The position numbers and the translations under genes are program-made. From Clostridium saccharobutylicum DSM 13864 (lineage in GTDB: Bacteria > Bacillota > Clostridia > Clostridiales > Clostridiaceae), in NCBI RefSeq assembly GCF_000473995.1, contig NC_022571.1:4681416-4745415 (forward strand): DNA of 64,000 bases, written 5' to 3'. Each line of letters begins with the position of its first letter. The stretch's first letter is position 1. This document shows, piece after piece, positions 17,443 through 26,978 of the stretch. The notes beneath the pieces were generated by a model. That model saw nothing but the letters and a program-made list of their open reading frames with translations. It did no database searches and was not told the origin of the DNA.

Positions 17443-19296
17443 TTGCAAAATATGAAAACTAATTCAAGAGAAAAACCTATTAATTTTTTCTTTCCAATTG
17501 CATTTATATTAGGAATCGTTCCTTTAATTGTTCGCTTAACTTTTATAGAACCCGATTCTAATCTTGCCAAGCTATATGGCACTACAAAACGAAGTGATTT
17601 ATTTTCACAAAGAAAAGCTTTGTTTTTACTAATTTTTGCTATTATCTTGGTCGGAATTAGCGTTGTCTTCTTTAAAAAAATTTTTGACAAAAAAGATAAA
17701 ATAGTTAATTCTATTTTAATTTCATCAGGTGTATTTTTACTATTCACTGTAGCTTCTGCAATATTATCACCATATAAGCAACAGGCTTTTTATGGTATGT
17801 ATGATAGAGCTGAAGGTCTCATTACAATAGCCTGCTATATGATTATTTTTATCTATTCTATTTATACCTTCAAAACTACAGATAATTATAACTATATTGT
17901 TATTCCAATTCTAATCGTAGTTGCTATTAATTCATTTTTAGGTTTCTTTCAATATATAGGGCAAGACTTAATTAAAAGTGATCTAGGTAAGTTAATTGTT
18001 GTCCCTAGTGAATATACAAATATTTCTCTAACTTTGTCATATGAAGCTGGAAAGCTATATGGTACTTTATTTCATTATAACTATGTTGGTAGTTTTGTAG
18101 CGATTATATTACCAATATTATTTTGCATAGCTATATTTGAAAAGTATGAAATTGGATATAAACTATTTGCATGTATAGGAAGTTTACTTTCTATTTGGTT
18201 ATTACTTGGAAGTACATCTCGTGCTGGAATAATTGGTCTTGTTATGTCAATAATTTTTGGTGCGATTATATTTGGAAAATTAATTTTAAAGAGAAGAAAA
18301 CAATTTTTAATAGGTCTTGGTTGTATAATCATTGTAGCTATCATAGGTAACTTTGCAACTAAGGGAGCTATATTTGCAAGAATCCCTAGCTTAATATCCG
18401 ATTCTTTTAGTGTTTTTAAAGACACAAGTGATTTTGATTATAGAGAACATTCGGCTGTTAAAGATGTAAAAAATACTGATACGGGTGCAGAAATAACATT
18501 AGCTAATGATACTTTAAAAATTGGTTTTGAAAATGGTAATTATGTATTCAAAAATTCAAAAGATGAAATTATACAGTTCGTTAGAACCAATGATAAAGAT
18601 AAATCATATAAAACAGATGCACAAAATTTCTCAAATATTTCTTTACAATTTGCTAAACTTGCTAAAACATCAAGCAGAGCTGATGGTGTAATTGTAAATA
18701 TTGATAATAAAACTGGATTTATGTTCAAGTTAAAACCGAATAATACCATTCATTTAGTAGATTATAGTAGTGGAATTGATGTTGACGTTGTTTATCCTGA
18801 TACTATTGGATTTAAAGGTAAAGAAAAACTTGGTTCTATGAGAGGATATATTTGGGCAAGAGCACTTCCTTTATTAAAACAAAATATCTTAATTGGCAGT
18901 GGCCCTGATACTTTTATTTTCAGATTCCCTCAAAATGATTTAATTGGAAAATACTATGCTTATGATACAACTAATATGGTTGTCGATAAACCACATAATC
19001 TTTACCTACAAATAGCATTAAACGAAGGTGTAATTGCATTATTAGCATTTTTAGCTGTAATGATAATCTACATTGTTGACAGCATTAAATTATATGCTCT
19101 AAAAAATGAATATGATAAGGATCAAATTCTTGGTATAGCAACTTGCTTAGGTGTAATTGGATACTTGTTTGCTGGATTATTTAACGATTCAGTTGTAAGC
19201 GTTGCTCCAATATTTTGGATAGTTTTAGGTGTAGGAGTTGCAATTAACTTTATTAATAGACAAAAACTCAAAAAAATTTGTAATAAATCACTTTAA
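17443..19296 (+). CDS. O-antigen ligase/polymerase-like membrane protein (Wzy_C/WaaL family)
   Basis: This 617-residue polytopic protein has about twelve membrane helices. The Wzy_C-type signature appears late: MRGYIWARALPLL and GSGPDTF, then DKPHNLYLQIALNEG with the conserved His. Between about residues 320 and 470 lies a soluble, probably extracellular, insert rich in D, N, K and T that is not typical of short family members. Such proteins join or polymerise undecaprenyl-linked glycans on the outer face of the membrane. It may complete the pathway started by the genes at 14459-17016, but the 290-bp repeat unit stands between. Translation probably starts at TTG 17443, 10 bases after GGA of the RBS; ATG 17452 is too far from it. 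Confidence 0.8.
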   Translation: MQNMKTNSREKPINFFFPIAFILGIVPLIVRLTFIEPDSNLAKLYGTTKRSDLFSQRKALFLLIFAIILVGISVVFFKKIFDKKDKIVNSILISSGVFLLFTVASAILSPYKQQAFYGMYDRAEGLITIACYMIIFIYSIYTFKTTDNYNYIVIPILIVVAINSFLGFFQYIGQDLIKSDLGKLIVVPSEYTNISLTLSYEAGKLYGTLFHYNYVGSFVAIILPILFCIAIFEKYEIGYKLFACIGSLLSIWLLLGSTSRAGIIGLVMSIIFGAIIFGKLILKRRKQFLIGLGCIIIVAIIGNFATKGAIFARIPSLISDSFSVFKDTSDFDYREHSAVKDVKNTDTGAEITLANDTLKIGFENGNYVFKNSKDEIIQFVRTNDKDKSYKTDAQNFSNISLQFAKLAKTSSRADGVIVNIDNKTGFMFKLKPNNTIHLVDYSSGIDVDVVYPDTIGFKGKEKLGSMRGYIWARALPLLKQNILIGSGPDTFIFRFPQNDLIGKYYAYDTTNMVVDKPHNLYLQIALNEGVIALLAFLAVMIIYIVDSIKLYALKNEYDKDQILGIATCLGVIGYLFAGLFNDSVVSVAPIFWIVLGVGVAINFINRQKLKKICNKSL

Positions 19297-19317
19297 CATA
19301 AATAATAGTTAGACACT

Positions 19318-19366
19318 AAAAAATACTTCATATGGAAATCTTAAATTCCATATGAAGTATTTTTTT
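19318..19366. terminator. Bidirectional terminator between convergent genes
   Basis: A perfect 15-bp stem (19323-19337 with 19346-19360) is flanked by A-runs on the left and a T-run on the right, serving both the plus-strand gene ending at 19296 and the minus-strand gene ending at 19380. Confidence 0.85.
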
Positions 19367-19379
19367 GAAGTTTACACTA

Positions 19380-20597
19380 TTATCTTACCCATGCTCCATC
19401 AGATCCTAATCTATATCCACCAACATATGTGTCGTGTAACATAGCTCCTTTAGTTCCATCTGAGTATGGTTTTAAGTAATACCAAGTTCCATTCCAATCT
19501 TTAAACCAGCCAGTTTGCATTTTTCCTTGTTCATCCATGTGATACCAATTTCCGTTTATATTTTGCCAACCTGTTTTTCTAACTCCATCAAAACTTAAAT
19601 AATACCAATCACTTTCAAGTTCTAACCAACCAGTTTTCCTATTTCCATTTTCATCCAAATAGCATACTTGTCCATTTTGAATACTCCAACCATTTGCATT
19701 AACTACAGTTGTATCATCTGTAGATGTACTATCCGATGAAGTATTTGTTGATGATGAACTTCCTCTAGTTATATTTAGAGTATAAACTCTTTCATCATCA
19801 TCATTTGTGATTTTTACTTTAATTGTATTTTTTCCTTCATCTAAAGTTACTTTCTTTTCATAATCATCATCTTCATGTACTGCGCTATCATTAACTCTAA
19901 CTTTATAATCATGATCTTCTGGTTCAGCCATAACTTTTACATAAGAAACATCTTTTTTAACTTTTATATCATATGAAGTTGTTTCTTTATCAAAGTCAAA
20001 ATCAATATCATCTCCAGAATAAGTTAAAGTTAAATCATCTAGATAAATATCATCATAATCACTACTATCATTGTCATCATCATTATCATTATTATCATTA
20101 TTATTACCAGTATACTTTACCTTAATAGTGTAGTCATATAACTTATTTTCTTTATCACTATATTTGGGATTATCCTTATCTGGTTCTTCACTATATACTC
20201 TTACAGTTAGTTTAGTAGTACTAGAATCTAAGCTAATAGATTTATTTGCTTTTTGACCTTTACTAGAGCTTGAATCATTAGTAAATACTCTTACATACTT
20301 ATCATTAACTCCATCTATCTTAACCTTTATTTTTTTAGAATTGGTTTTAGCATAATATTGTATGTCATATTTCATATCATTTGAATCTACTTTATCATCT
20401 GAATCATAACCCTTATCATCATAACATCTAATAGTGCTACCGCTATTAGTTTCAAGTTTTAATGATGATAATTCACTACTATTAGTCTCTGCTGCATAAG
20501 CTGCCTTCATTCCTAAATTTAATTCTGTTGGCGCAAGTGTAACTGCTCCACTTACAGCTAATGCAAGTGCAACAATTTTAATTACATTTTTCTTCAT
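19380..20597 (-). CDS. Secreted cell-wall-binding protein with cadherin-like beta-sandwich domain
   Basis: The 405-residue protein has a signal peptide (hydrophobic core 5-22, AYAAE near 33-37). A first beta-rich region (about 40-165, LSSLKLETNSGSTIRCY) is followed by an Asp/Asn-rich linker (about 167-190). A cadherin-like beta-sandwich domain (about 190-280) starts YLDDLTLTYSG and ends NTIKVKITNDDDERVYTLNITRG. After a Ser/Thr linker, about five wall-binding repeats (GWLELESDWYYL, GWQNINGNWYHM, GWFKDWNGTWYYL) fill the C-terminus. The repeats should anchor it to wall polymer. A related domain plan is seen at 56428-57402. It probably works as an adhesin or wall-structure protein. ATG 20597 is preceded by a G-rich RBS. 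Confidence 0.85.
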   Translation of the reverse strand: MKKNVIKIVALALAVSGAVTLAPTELNLGMKAAYAAETNSSELSSLKLETNSGSTIRCYDDKGYDSDDKVDSNDMKYDIQYYAKTNSKKIKVKIDGVNDKYVRVFTNDSSSSKGQKANKSISLDSSTTKLTVRVYSEEPDKDNPKYSDKENKLYDYTIKVKYTGNNNDNNDNDDDNDSSDYDDIYLDDLTLTYSGDDIDFDFDKETTSYDIKVKKDVSYVKVMAEPEDHDYKVRVNDSAVHEDDDYEKKVTLDEGKNTIKVKITNDDDERVYTLNITRGSSSSTNTSSDSTSTDDTTVVNANGWSIQNGQVCYLDENGNRKTGWLELESDWYYLSFDGVRKTGWQNINGNWYHMDEQGKMQTGWFKDWNGTWYYLKPYSDGTKGAMLHDTYVGGYRLGSDGAWVR

Positions 20598-20787
20598 TTA
20601 TTCCTTCCCCCTATTTCTGAAAATAAAATGTTAATTCACATTTTATTTTGTATTTGATATATTAAAAAACTTTTAATATATCTTAACATTCCAATATGGT
20701 AATATATATTAAAATTTTCTTAATTTATAATAAATTTATCATTTAATATATAATACATATACTATATAATACATAAATTTTCTATAA

Positions 20788-20804
20788 TTTAGGTACTTTT
20801 TTAT
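20788..20804 (-). promoter_or_regulatory. Second occurrence of the shared 17-base word
   Basis: Identical to 947-963, about 190 bases upstream of the start codon at 20597. Function unknown. Confidence 0.25.
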
Positions 20805-20960
20805 TTTATGCATATAAAATACTATAAATAGATATAATTATCTTTTATTTTTTAATTTACATTATGTGAGTAAACTATTGTTCAAAATATAAACTCTTTA
20901 AGTATATTAGCAGAAACACACTTAATATCTTTTACATATTATTTATTTTATCAATATACC

Positions 20961-20996
20961 TAAAAAATGACTTCTGAAAAAATACAGAAGTCATTT
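20961..20996 (-). terminator. Terminator of the first three-gene surface operon
   Basis: The perfect 12-bp stem AAATGACTTCTG (20965-20976 with 20985-20996) is followed, on the minus strand, by a T-run. It lies about 45 bases after the stop at 21040. Confidence 0.85.
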
Positions 20997-21039
20997 GTTT
21001 AATTTGTATCTTATTTATAATACAACAGAATTGCTACTA

Positions 21040-22122
21040 TTATTTAGTAACTGTAAGTTTGTATGTGTTAAGTACTTTATAAGTTACACCAGACTCAGCA
21101 TCTTGTGAACGAACAATTTCTTTTATAACTATAACATTGCTAGCACCTGCATTTATGTCAATTGCATACATACCATCTTTATCTGCTGTTATATTAACAT
21201 CAGTTCCATCTTCATTTGTAGCATAGAAGTATGAATTATCATCAGATTTATTATCAATTGTAAATCTAAACATTCCATCTGCATTAGCTCTTGCGCTATA
21301 AGTATCATCTGATTTTTTAGTTATTTTATTATATCCACTAGCAGCATTTATTGCATAACTACTGCTACTCTTATGGTGTCCAGCACCTGATGAACCTGAT
21401 GATCTTGATGAACTTGATGAATTATTGCTTCCAGTAGTATTTGGTGTTTGTGATATACCTGATGAACTAAATCCTTTATCTGGAGTTGGGATATTATCAC
21501 CTGTAGCTTCACCACTTGCTGCAAATGTATAAACTACTCCGTTAATTGTAACTTGTCCAGTTTGCATTGCTCCTGATGCTGCTAAATAATATACTTTTCC
21601 ATCAACTTCAACAACACCAGTTTGCATTGCTCCTGATACACTTGTGAAGTACCAAGTACCATTATCATTTACCCAACCTGTCTTCATTGCTCCATTTGAA
21701 GCTGTGAAATACCAGTTACCGTTATAATTTACCCATCCAGTTTGCATTGCTCCTGATGCATTTGTATAGTACCAAGTACTTCCATCTAGTACCCAACCTG
21801 TCTTCATTGCTCCTGAAGCATTTGTATAGTACCAAGTGCTTCCATCTAGTACCCAACCTGTTTTCATAGCACCTGATGCATCTGCAAAATACCAAGCGCT
21901 TCCATCATTTATCCAACCTGTTTTCATGTATCCAGTTGAATCAAAATAATACCATTTTCCATCTATAGCTCTCCAGCCAGTAGAATATGAATCTCCTTCT
22001 GTATTCCACCAACCTGTAGAATTTTGCTTCCATGCTGCTGATGCTCCTACTGGAGATACTGTAGAGATTGCAGCAACTGTTAATGCAACTGCAACTAATT
22101 TTCTTAACTTTAGATTTTTCAT
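21040..22122 (-). CDS. Secreted cell-wall-binding repeat protein (operon copy 1, gene 3)
   Basis: The 360-residue protein has a signal peptide (1 to about 28, VGASAAW) followed by about nine wall-binding repeats of 20 residues (about 30-205). These have the pattern GW-x5-WYY-x5-GAMKT: for example GWVLDGSTWYYTNASGAMKT. A Ser/Gly-rich linker (about 207-252) leads to a C-terminal domain of about 105 residues (from SSSYAINAASGYNK) that is not recognised but looks beta-rich and lacks cysteine. It is the last gene of a three-gene operon whose layout is repeated at 26979-30697. The repeat region should bind wall polymers and the C-terminal domain probably carries the specific role. RBS AGGAGGGG precedes the ATG. 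Confidence 0.85.
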   Translation of the reverse strand: MKNLKLRKLVAVALTVAAISTVSPVGASAAWKQNSTGWWNTEGDSYSTGWRAIDGKWYYFDSTGYMKTGWINDGSAWYFADASGAMKTGWVLDGSTWYYTNASGAMKTGWVLDGSTWYYTNASGAMQTGWVNYNGNWYFTASNGAMKTGWVNDNGTWYFTSVSGAMQTGVVEVDGKVYYLAASGAMQTGQVTINGVVYTFAASGEATGDNIPTPDKGFSSSGISQTPNTTGSNNSSSSSRSSGSSGAGHHKSSSSYAINAASGYNKITKKSDDTYSARANADGMFRFTIDNKSDDNSYFYATNEDGTDVNITADKDGMYAIDINAGASNVIVIKEIVRSQDAESGVTYKVLNTYKLTVTK

Positions 22123-22137
22123 TTTTATATACCCCTC

Positions 22138-23592
22138 CTAATTATATTTATGTTTATTAATATACATTCTTGTTGGTATCATTAAGATTGCTCCTACAAC
22201 AAATGTTATTATTCCAAAAATTGATAATATAGATAGAAAACGCTTTACTGTATTACAAATTATATCTTTTAAATAATCTGTATTTACATTGATGATATTA
22301 TAAATTTTAAACATATTACCACCAAGCGATATTGCTAATAAAAATACTCCTGAAAATAAAAGACTAATTCCTATCCACTTTACAATCGAAATAACATTTT
22401 TCTCTAACATCAGTAGCGCTATAGCTAATACTATAGGTGCAATAATAAATGCTACTCTCATCTTATAAAATATAGATATCACTTTAGCTATTGTTTGAAT
22501 CTTACTTGAATTCATCAAACTATTTAAGCTTATTTTTTGAACTTCTTTGTCTATAATATTTCCAGCTTCATCAGCTAATTTATTTACAATACTATCTAAC
22601 TGATTTTGAATAATAGATTTTTTATCATCTGAAATACTGTTTAGCTTGTCCTTCACATTACCATTATGATTAGAATTTGATGTAGAGTTTCCCTCTTTTA
22701 TCTCATTCTGATTAGATGATGATTCTTGTGAAGAATTATCATCAGAGTTACTCTGAGACTTAGCAGCATTAGCATTAGTAGCATCAGATGATCCTTTTGA
22801 AGATGAATCATTACTTGTTTCATCTTTATTATCATCATCCGGTGTTATGCCCTGCTGCCCTAACATTTTCCATGCTTGTTCTTCAGATATTCCTCTATCT
22901 TTTAACATTTGTCTAGCTTGATCTTCTGATATACCTTTTTCAGCTAATTTTTTCCTTACTTGATCTTCTATTTCGCTACGAGATGCTAATTTTTCAACTA
23001 TCATATTATTTGATCCAAAATCTGATTTATTCTGAACATATATAATATTTTGAGTTTCAACTTTTCCCTGAGCATTATCTAAATTCTGAACAATTATCTT
23101 TCCTTCAGAACATGATAAATTAGTACTTTTTAGTTGATCATTAAAAGCAATTTCACCATTAGCTAAATTATTTTTTTCATCTTGCGATGTATTTTCTGAT
23201 AATAAGTTACTACCACCAACAAAAGATTTTAAGATATCTGAAACTCTTTGTTTATATACTGTAGTATCTACAGTATTCATATTATTTTCACCTGTTTTTA
23301 AATACTCAATCAAACCAGTAATTGCAGTATCAGATTCTCTTTTTATATCATCTTCTGTTATTAATGATTCCTTAATATCATAATTTATGTTCTTTTCCTT
23401 TAGCACAGAATCTATTTTACTATATATGGATTCTGTAACCTTTTTATAAGTACCCTCTTTATTAAGCATATTTATATAAGTGTTTTTATTTAAAACGAAA
23501 CAATTTATAAATACGGTTAACACAGCTAGCATAATACTAAGCATTAATAATATTTTAATTATAATGCTAGTATATTTATGGGATTCTTTCAT
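22138..23592 (-). CDS. Membrane protein of unknown family (operon copy 1, gene 2)
   Basis: The 484-residue protein has one N-terminal membrane helix (about 10-32), a large outside part (33 to about 375), and three C-terminal helices (about 378-396, 402-425, 447-470). The outside part has an N-terminal region with KEGTYKKVTESIYSKID and TGLIEYLKTGENN, a helical tandem with three turns of the type GIS-x2-QA-x2-ML (about 205-250), and a Ser/Asn/Asp-rich stretch. Its paralogue at 28287-29882 has the same plan. The gap to the downstream gene is 15 bases. Function unknown; it may receive or present the secreted products of the flanking genes. Confidence 0.75.
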   Translation of the reverse strand: MKESHKYTSIIIKILLMLSIMLAVLTVFINCFVLNKNTYINMLNKEGTYKKVTESIYSKIDSVLKEKNINYDIKESLITEDDIKRESDTAITGLIEYLKTGENNMNTVDTTVYKQRVSDILKSFVGGSNLLSENTSQDEKNNLANGEIAFNDQLKSTNLSCSEGKIIVQNLDNAQGKVETQNIIYVQNKSDFGSNNMIVEKLASRSEIEDQVRKKLAEKGISEDQARQMLKDRGISEEQAWKMLGQQGITPDDDNKDETSNDSSSKGSSDATNANAAKSQSNSDDNSSQESSSNQNEIKEGNSTSNSNHNGNVKDKLNSISDDKKSIIQNQLDSIVNKLADEAGNIIDKEVQKISLNSLMNSSKIQTIAKVISIFYKMRVAFIIAPIVLAIALLMLEKNVISIVKWIGISLLFSGVFLLAISLGGNMFKIYNIINVNTDYLKDIICNTVKRFLSILSIFGIITFVVGAILMIPTRMYINKHKYN

Positions 23593-23675
23593 TATATATT
23601 AATGCCTCCTATTAATGCCTACCTATGCTGTTTATACTGATTAAATATAATTCTCCACTAATTGTAAAATTATAA

Positions 23676-24353
23676 TTAACCTAAGATATTGTTTCCTGCA
23701 TTAATATCTTCTAAATCTGCAAGAGTTAAAGTATTTAAAATATCTCTTATCTTTTCAGCATCATTCATACTAACTTGAAGTGCTATTGTACCATCTTTCT
23801 TTTCAACAGATACAGTTGTTGCTCCATCACTATTTTTACCTAAAGTAACACTGTATTCTGAATTAGCTAATAAATTTTTAAGTTTAGTCTCTTTATTAGC
23901 TCTATCAGTACCAGTTGCTTTATCAAAAGCTAATACATCATTCACTACATCTATAATTTGACCTCTTAAAATTTTAAATTCTGCATCTCTTGCATCAGCG
24001 TCATTTCCACCAACTTCATGACACTTATTTATAATTGCTTCTACTACACTATGTGCATTATCATTAACAGTTCCATTTAAATCAAGGTGATTTAAAAGTC
24101 TTTTTCCATTTTCATAATTTTCTAATTCATTTTTAATTGCATTTGTATTAATTCCAATAGCACTAGAAGTAGTTGTATTTTTATCAATACCTAAAATGCT
24201 ACCTCCATTTTTATATTCCTTAGCCATTGCTACTATTATAGCTTTTTCATCACTAGATAATGATTTTGTATCTGCTGCAAATGATGCAACTGATGTAGAG
24301 CAAGCCATAACTAGTCCAAGTGCTCCAATTGATAATAATTTTTTCATTTTCAT
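23676..24353 (-). CDS. Small secreted protein of unknown family (operon copy 1, gene 1)
   Basis: The 225-residue protein has a signal peptide (KKLLSIGALGLVMACSTSVASFAAD) with a probable cut after SFA. The Cys in MACSTS does not fit a clean lipobox, so a lipoprotein is less likely. The mature part is mostly helical (ILGIDKNTTTSS, NGKRLLNHLDLNG) with a C-terminal strand pair and helix, TLGKNSDGATTVSVEK then AEKIRDILNTL. This C-terminal unit is clearly shared with the 219-residue protein at 30038-30697, which leads the second operon copy. RBS AAAGGGGATAG lies about 10 bases upstream. Function unknown. Confidence 0.78.
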   Translation of the reverse strand: MKMKKLLSIGALGLVMACSTSVASFAADTKSLSSDEKAIIVAMAKEYKNGGSILGIDKNTTTSSAIGINTNAIKNELENYENGKRLLNHLDLNGTVNDNAHSVVEAIINKCHEVGGNDADARDAEFKILRGQIIDVVNDVLAFDKATGTDRANKETKLKNLLANSEYSVTLGKNSDGATTVSVEKKDGTIALQVSMNDAEKIRDILNTLTLADLEDINAGNNILG

Positions 24354-24506
24354 TTTATTCTATCCCCTTTCAGATTATGTGTTTATATTTACACCTATAT
24401 AAAATATTGGTAAAATAATTAACTATTTAAACAATCATATGTTTATATTACCCTATTTCCAATAATATTACAATATATATCTCATATTTCTTCTTTGTAA
24501 TCATAG

Positions 24507-24515
24507 ATTATATCA
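24507..24515 (-). promoter_or_regulatory. Extended -10 promoter candidate for operon copy 1
   Basis: On the minus strand TGATATAAT is a consensus extended -10 element, about 155 bases upstream of the start at 24353. No good -35 is seen, which is normal for this promoter class. Confidence 0.45.
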
Positions 24516-24599
24516 CGGCTTTCATATGCTTATAGGTAAAATAATCCAATAGATTAATCTCCCCTCAAATACATAAACAAAACAACTTTTTATCTTCAG

Positions 24600-26588
24600 T
24601 TATTCTCTTCTTAAAGATTCTACCGGATCCAATTTAGATGCCTTATTAGCAGGTAATATTCCTGATAATATGCTTATGATAATACTTACTCCTACTCCAA
24701 AGGCTGCATAAGAATTCTTTATTATAACTACATTAATATTAAACAGTTTATTCGACATAGTATTAATACCATTCATTACTGCATATGAGAAAACAAGGCC
24801 AATTACACCACTAAAAACTCCAATTAAAAATGCTTCACAAACAAAAATTCTTCTTATATCTTTTCGTCTCGCACCAATTGCCTTAATTATTCCTATTTCT
24901 TTTGTTCTCTCAACAACACTAATATACATAACAACAATTATCATAATTGCTGATACTATTAATGATATTGCCGCTATTCCTGATAATGCATATGTTGTGA
25001 TATTTATCATTTCATTAAACATTGAGGTCATTTGCTCTTGTGAAGATCCTGAATATCCAAATTCTTTAACCTTTTCTTTAATTGCAGGTGTATATTTTTC
25101 ACTAGTTGTATTAATATACATTACATTTGGTTTTAAGGCACTATTATTTTCTGAATAGATTTTTTCTAAATCAGAATAATTTAAGAAAACTGATTTAATT
25201 ATTGATGATAAATCTCCGCTAGCATTCTCAATTCCACTTACAACAAATTCTGCTTTTACAGTTTTTTGATTTAACAAAAGATTTAAGGTTACTTTCTGCC
25301 CAACAACATCTCCACCAAGTTTATCACTTACAGCTTTATTTATTAATATTTCACCTTCTTTAGGTAAACTTCCTTCTTGAATGTTTGATTCCGTTATATT
25401 TGATGATATTGTTGAAAGTCTTATTAAATTTGATCCTTTTCCATTATAACTTAATGAATTTGAACCCATTGAAATCAATGTATATCCCTTTTCTATTTGA
25501 GATACATTTTCTATTTGAGATAACTTTTGAATATCCGTATCTTCAAATGACTTCTCTTTATTTATCTCTGGTTTTTGTATTTTAGCAACATCTAAATCTA
25601 TTGTCTTATCATCTTCTTCACTAGGCATATTAACTTCAATTACTAAAGGATTAACATGACTATTCATCATTGTATTAAAATATGTTTTAACTCCATTACC
25701 TAAAGATAACATCAAAATAACGCTCATTATTCCTATGCTGCCACCTATAGAAAGAAATATATTACGTGCAAACTTTTCTTTCATATTTTTTAAAGCTAAT
25801 TTTACTGCAGATATTATACCTAAATTCTTTCCTCTTATACCAAAGAACTTAAATCTTTTTTGATTACTAGATGAATCTTCTAGATTATATGTATTTTCAA
25901 ATTTAAAAATTTCATCGTCCGAAATAATTTTACCATCAGCTATTTTGACTACTCTACTTGAACATGATGCTACTTTTTCAGAGTGAGTAACCATAATTAC
26001 AAGCTTTCCTTTTTCAGCTATGTTTCTTAATATTTCTAAAACCTGCATTGTAGTTTTTGAATCTAAGCTTCCTGTAGGTTCGTCTGCAATTATTATTTCC
26101 GGATTATTAATCAAAGCTCTTGCAATAGCAACTCTTTGTTTTTGACCCCCAGATAATTGACTAGGCTTTTTATTTATTTGATTTTCTAAACCAAGTTCAC
26201 TTAATATTTCTTTTGCACGCTTAATTCTTGCTTTCTTCTTTACATTAGATAAAGTCATCGCAATTGTCACATTATCTAAAATTGATAAATGTGAAATCAA
26301 ATTAAAACTTTGAAAAACAAATCCAACTTTACTCTTTCTGTAAGTATCCAATTCTTTTTTTCTAAGTTTACTAATATCTTTTCCATTTACAAGTAATTCT
26401 CCTGAATAGTTCGAATCCAATCCACCAATTAAATTCATTAAAGTAGATTTTCCACTTCCTGATTCACCAATTATAGATACTAATTCTCCCTTATTAAAAG
26501 ATACATTGACATCCTTTATAACATGAAACTTATTGCTGCCACTTATTTTATAATACTTATTAATATTTTTTAATTCTAATAAACACAT
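24600..26588 (-). CDS. MacB-like ABC transporter, ATPase and permease fused
   Basis: In this 662-residue protein, residues about 1-225 are a LolD/MacB-type ATPase (Walker A GESGSGKST at 41-49, LSGGQ at 145-149, Walker B IIIADE at 165-170). A membrane helix near 275-297 is followed by an outside MacB_PCD-like domain (about 300-530) and the FtsX-type C-terminus with three helices and SVVERTKEIGIIKAIGARRKD (about 555-577 plus). Such transporters move peptides or act mechanically on extracytoplasmic substrates. It lies between the two copies of the secreted-protein operon on the same strand, so it could serve them. No histidine kinase or response regulator is nearby, unlike Bce-type systems. Confidence 0.85.
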   Translation of the reverse strand: MCLLELKNINKYYKISGSNKFHVIKDVNVSFNKGELVSIIGESGSGKSTLMNLIGGLDSNYSGELLVNGKDISKLRKKELDTYRKSKVGFVFQSFNLISHLSILDNVTIAMTLSNVKKKARIKRAKEILSELGLENQINKKPSQLSGGQKQRVAIARALINNPEIIIADEPTGSLDSKTTMQVLEILRNIAEKGKLVIMVTHSEKVASCSSRVVKIADGKIISDDEIFKFENTYNLEDSSSNQKRFKFFGIRGKNLGIISAVKLALKNMKEKFARNIFLSIGGSIGIMSVILMLSLGNGVKTYFNTMMNSHVNPLVIEVNMPSEEDDKTIDLDVAKIQKPEINKEKSFEDTDIQKLSQIENVSQIEKGYTLISMGSNSLSYNGKGSNLIRLSTISSNITESNIQEGSLPKEGEILINKAVSDKLGGDVVGQKVTLNLLLNQKTVKAEFVVSGIENASGDLSSIIKSVFLNYSDLEKIYSENNSALKPNVMYINTTSEKYTPAIKEKVKEFGYSGSSQEQMTSMFNEMINITTYALSGIAAISLIVSAIMIIVVMYISVVERTKEIGIIKAIGARRKDIRRIFVCEAFLIGVFSGVIGLVFSYAVMNGINTMSNKLFNINVVIIKNSYAAFGVGVSIIISILSGILPANKASKLDPVESLRRE

Positions 26589-26626
26589 ATATACCTTCTC
26601 CTTCTAGTACAATAAACTGTGCTCTA

Positions 26627-26787
26627 AGGCACATTCAAAAAATAACAAGTCCATTTACCATACTATTTTCCATCATTCCGCATGAGCAAATTAACCTAAT
26701 ATACCCGCTATAAGGACGATTTGCCTCTTTGCCTGATGAAAAATATTCATAGCAACTTTGGACCTGTTATTTATTTTCATATACCTA
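26627..26787. repeat. Short inverted-repeat element G1 (MITE-like)
   Basis: The left end AGGCACATTCAAAA...AATAACAAGTCC matches, inverted, the right end GGACCTGTTATTTATTTTC...ATACCT. The middle also pairs (GAGCAAAT with ATTTGCCTC, CATCA with TGATG), so the 161-bp unit is one long imperfect hairpin. Related ends occur at 51882-51940, 56310-56337, 57490-57573 and 26951-26971. Confidence 0.55.
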
Positions 26788-26823
26788 AACATTGTAATAT
26801 ATTACTATAATCTTGTATAGGTA

Positions 26824-26971
26824 ATTTAGGCAAAATGAAGAAAGCAGATGAAGTAATCATATTCTTCATCTGCTTTCATTTTTTTATTTTTGATTAAATT
26901 TTATATATTTCTAATTTAAATTATTTTCTTTTACTATGTATTTATTTAATTTTATTTTTTGAATGTGCCTT
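26824..26971. repeat. Possible element G5 enclosing a hairpin
   Basis: The left end TTTAGGCAAAATGAAGAAAG resembles the left end of G2 and the right end TTTTTTGAATGTGCCTTA equals the right end of G3. The ends are inverted relative to each other only over a short TTAGGCA/TGCCTTA core, so membership is tentative. Confidence 0.35.
26836..26885. terminator. Terminator hairpin after operon copy 2
   Basis: A perfect 13-bp stem AAAGCAGATGAAG pairs with CTTCATCTGCTTT around a 10-base loop. A strong T-run follows on the plus strand, a weaker one on the minus strand. It lies downstream of the minus-strand gene ending at 26979 and probably ends that operon. Confidence 0.6.
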
Positions 26972-26978
26972 AATGATA

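Larger units (their letters stand above)
20598..21039. other. Gene-free AT-rich spacer
   Basis: It holds the upstream region of the gene starting at 20597, the shared word at 20788-20804 and the terminator at 20961-20996. No gene is seen. Confidence 0.75.
26589..26978. other. Gene-free region with two inverted-repeat elements
   Basis: The region contains element G1 (26627-26787) and the suspected element G5 (26824-26971) enclosing a terminator-like hairpin. No gene is seen. Confidence 0.75.

Noticed and set aside
26627-26787. Riboswitch (for example c-di-GMP class) upstream of the MacB-like gene
   Set aside because: No known aptamer core was found; the structure is explained by the inverted-repeat element G1.
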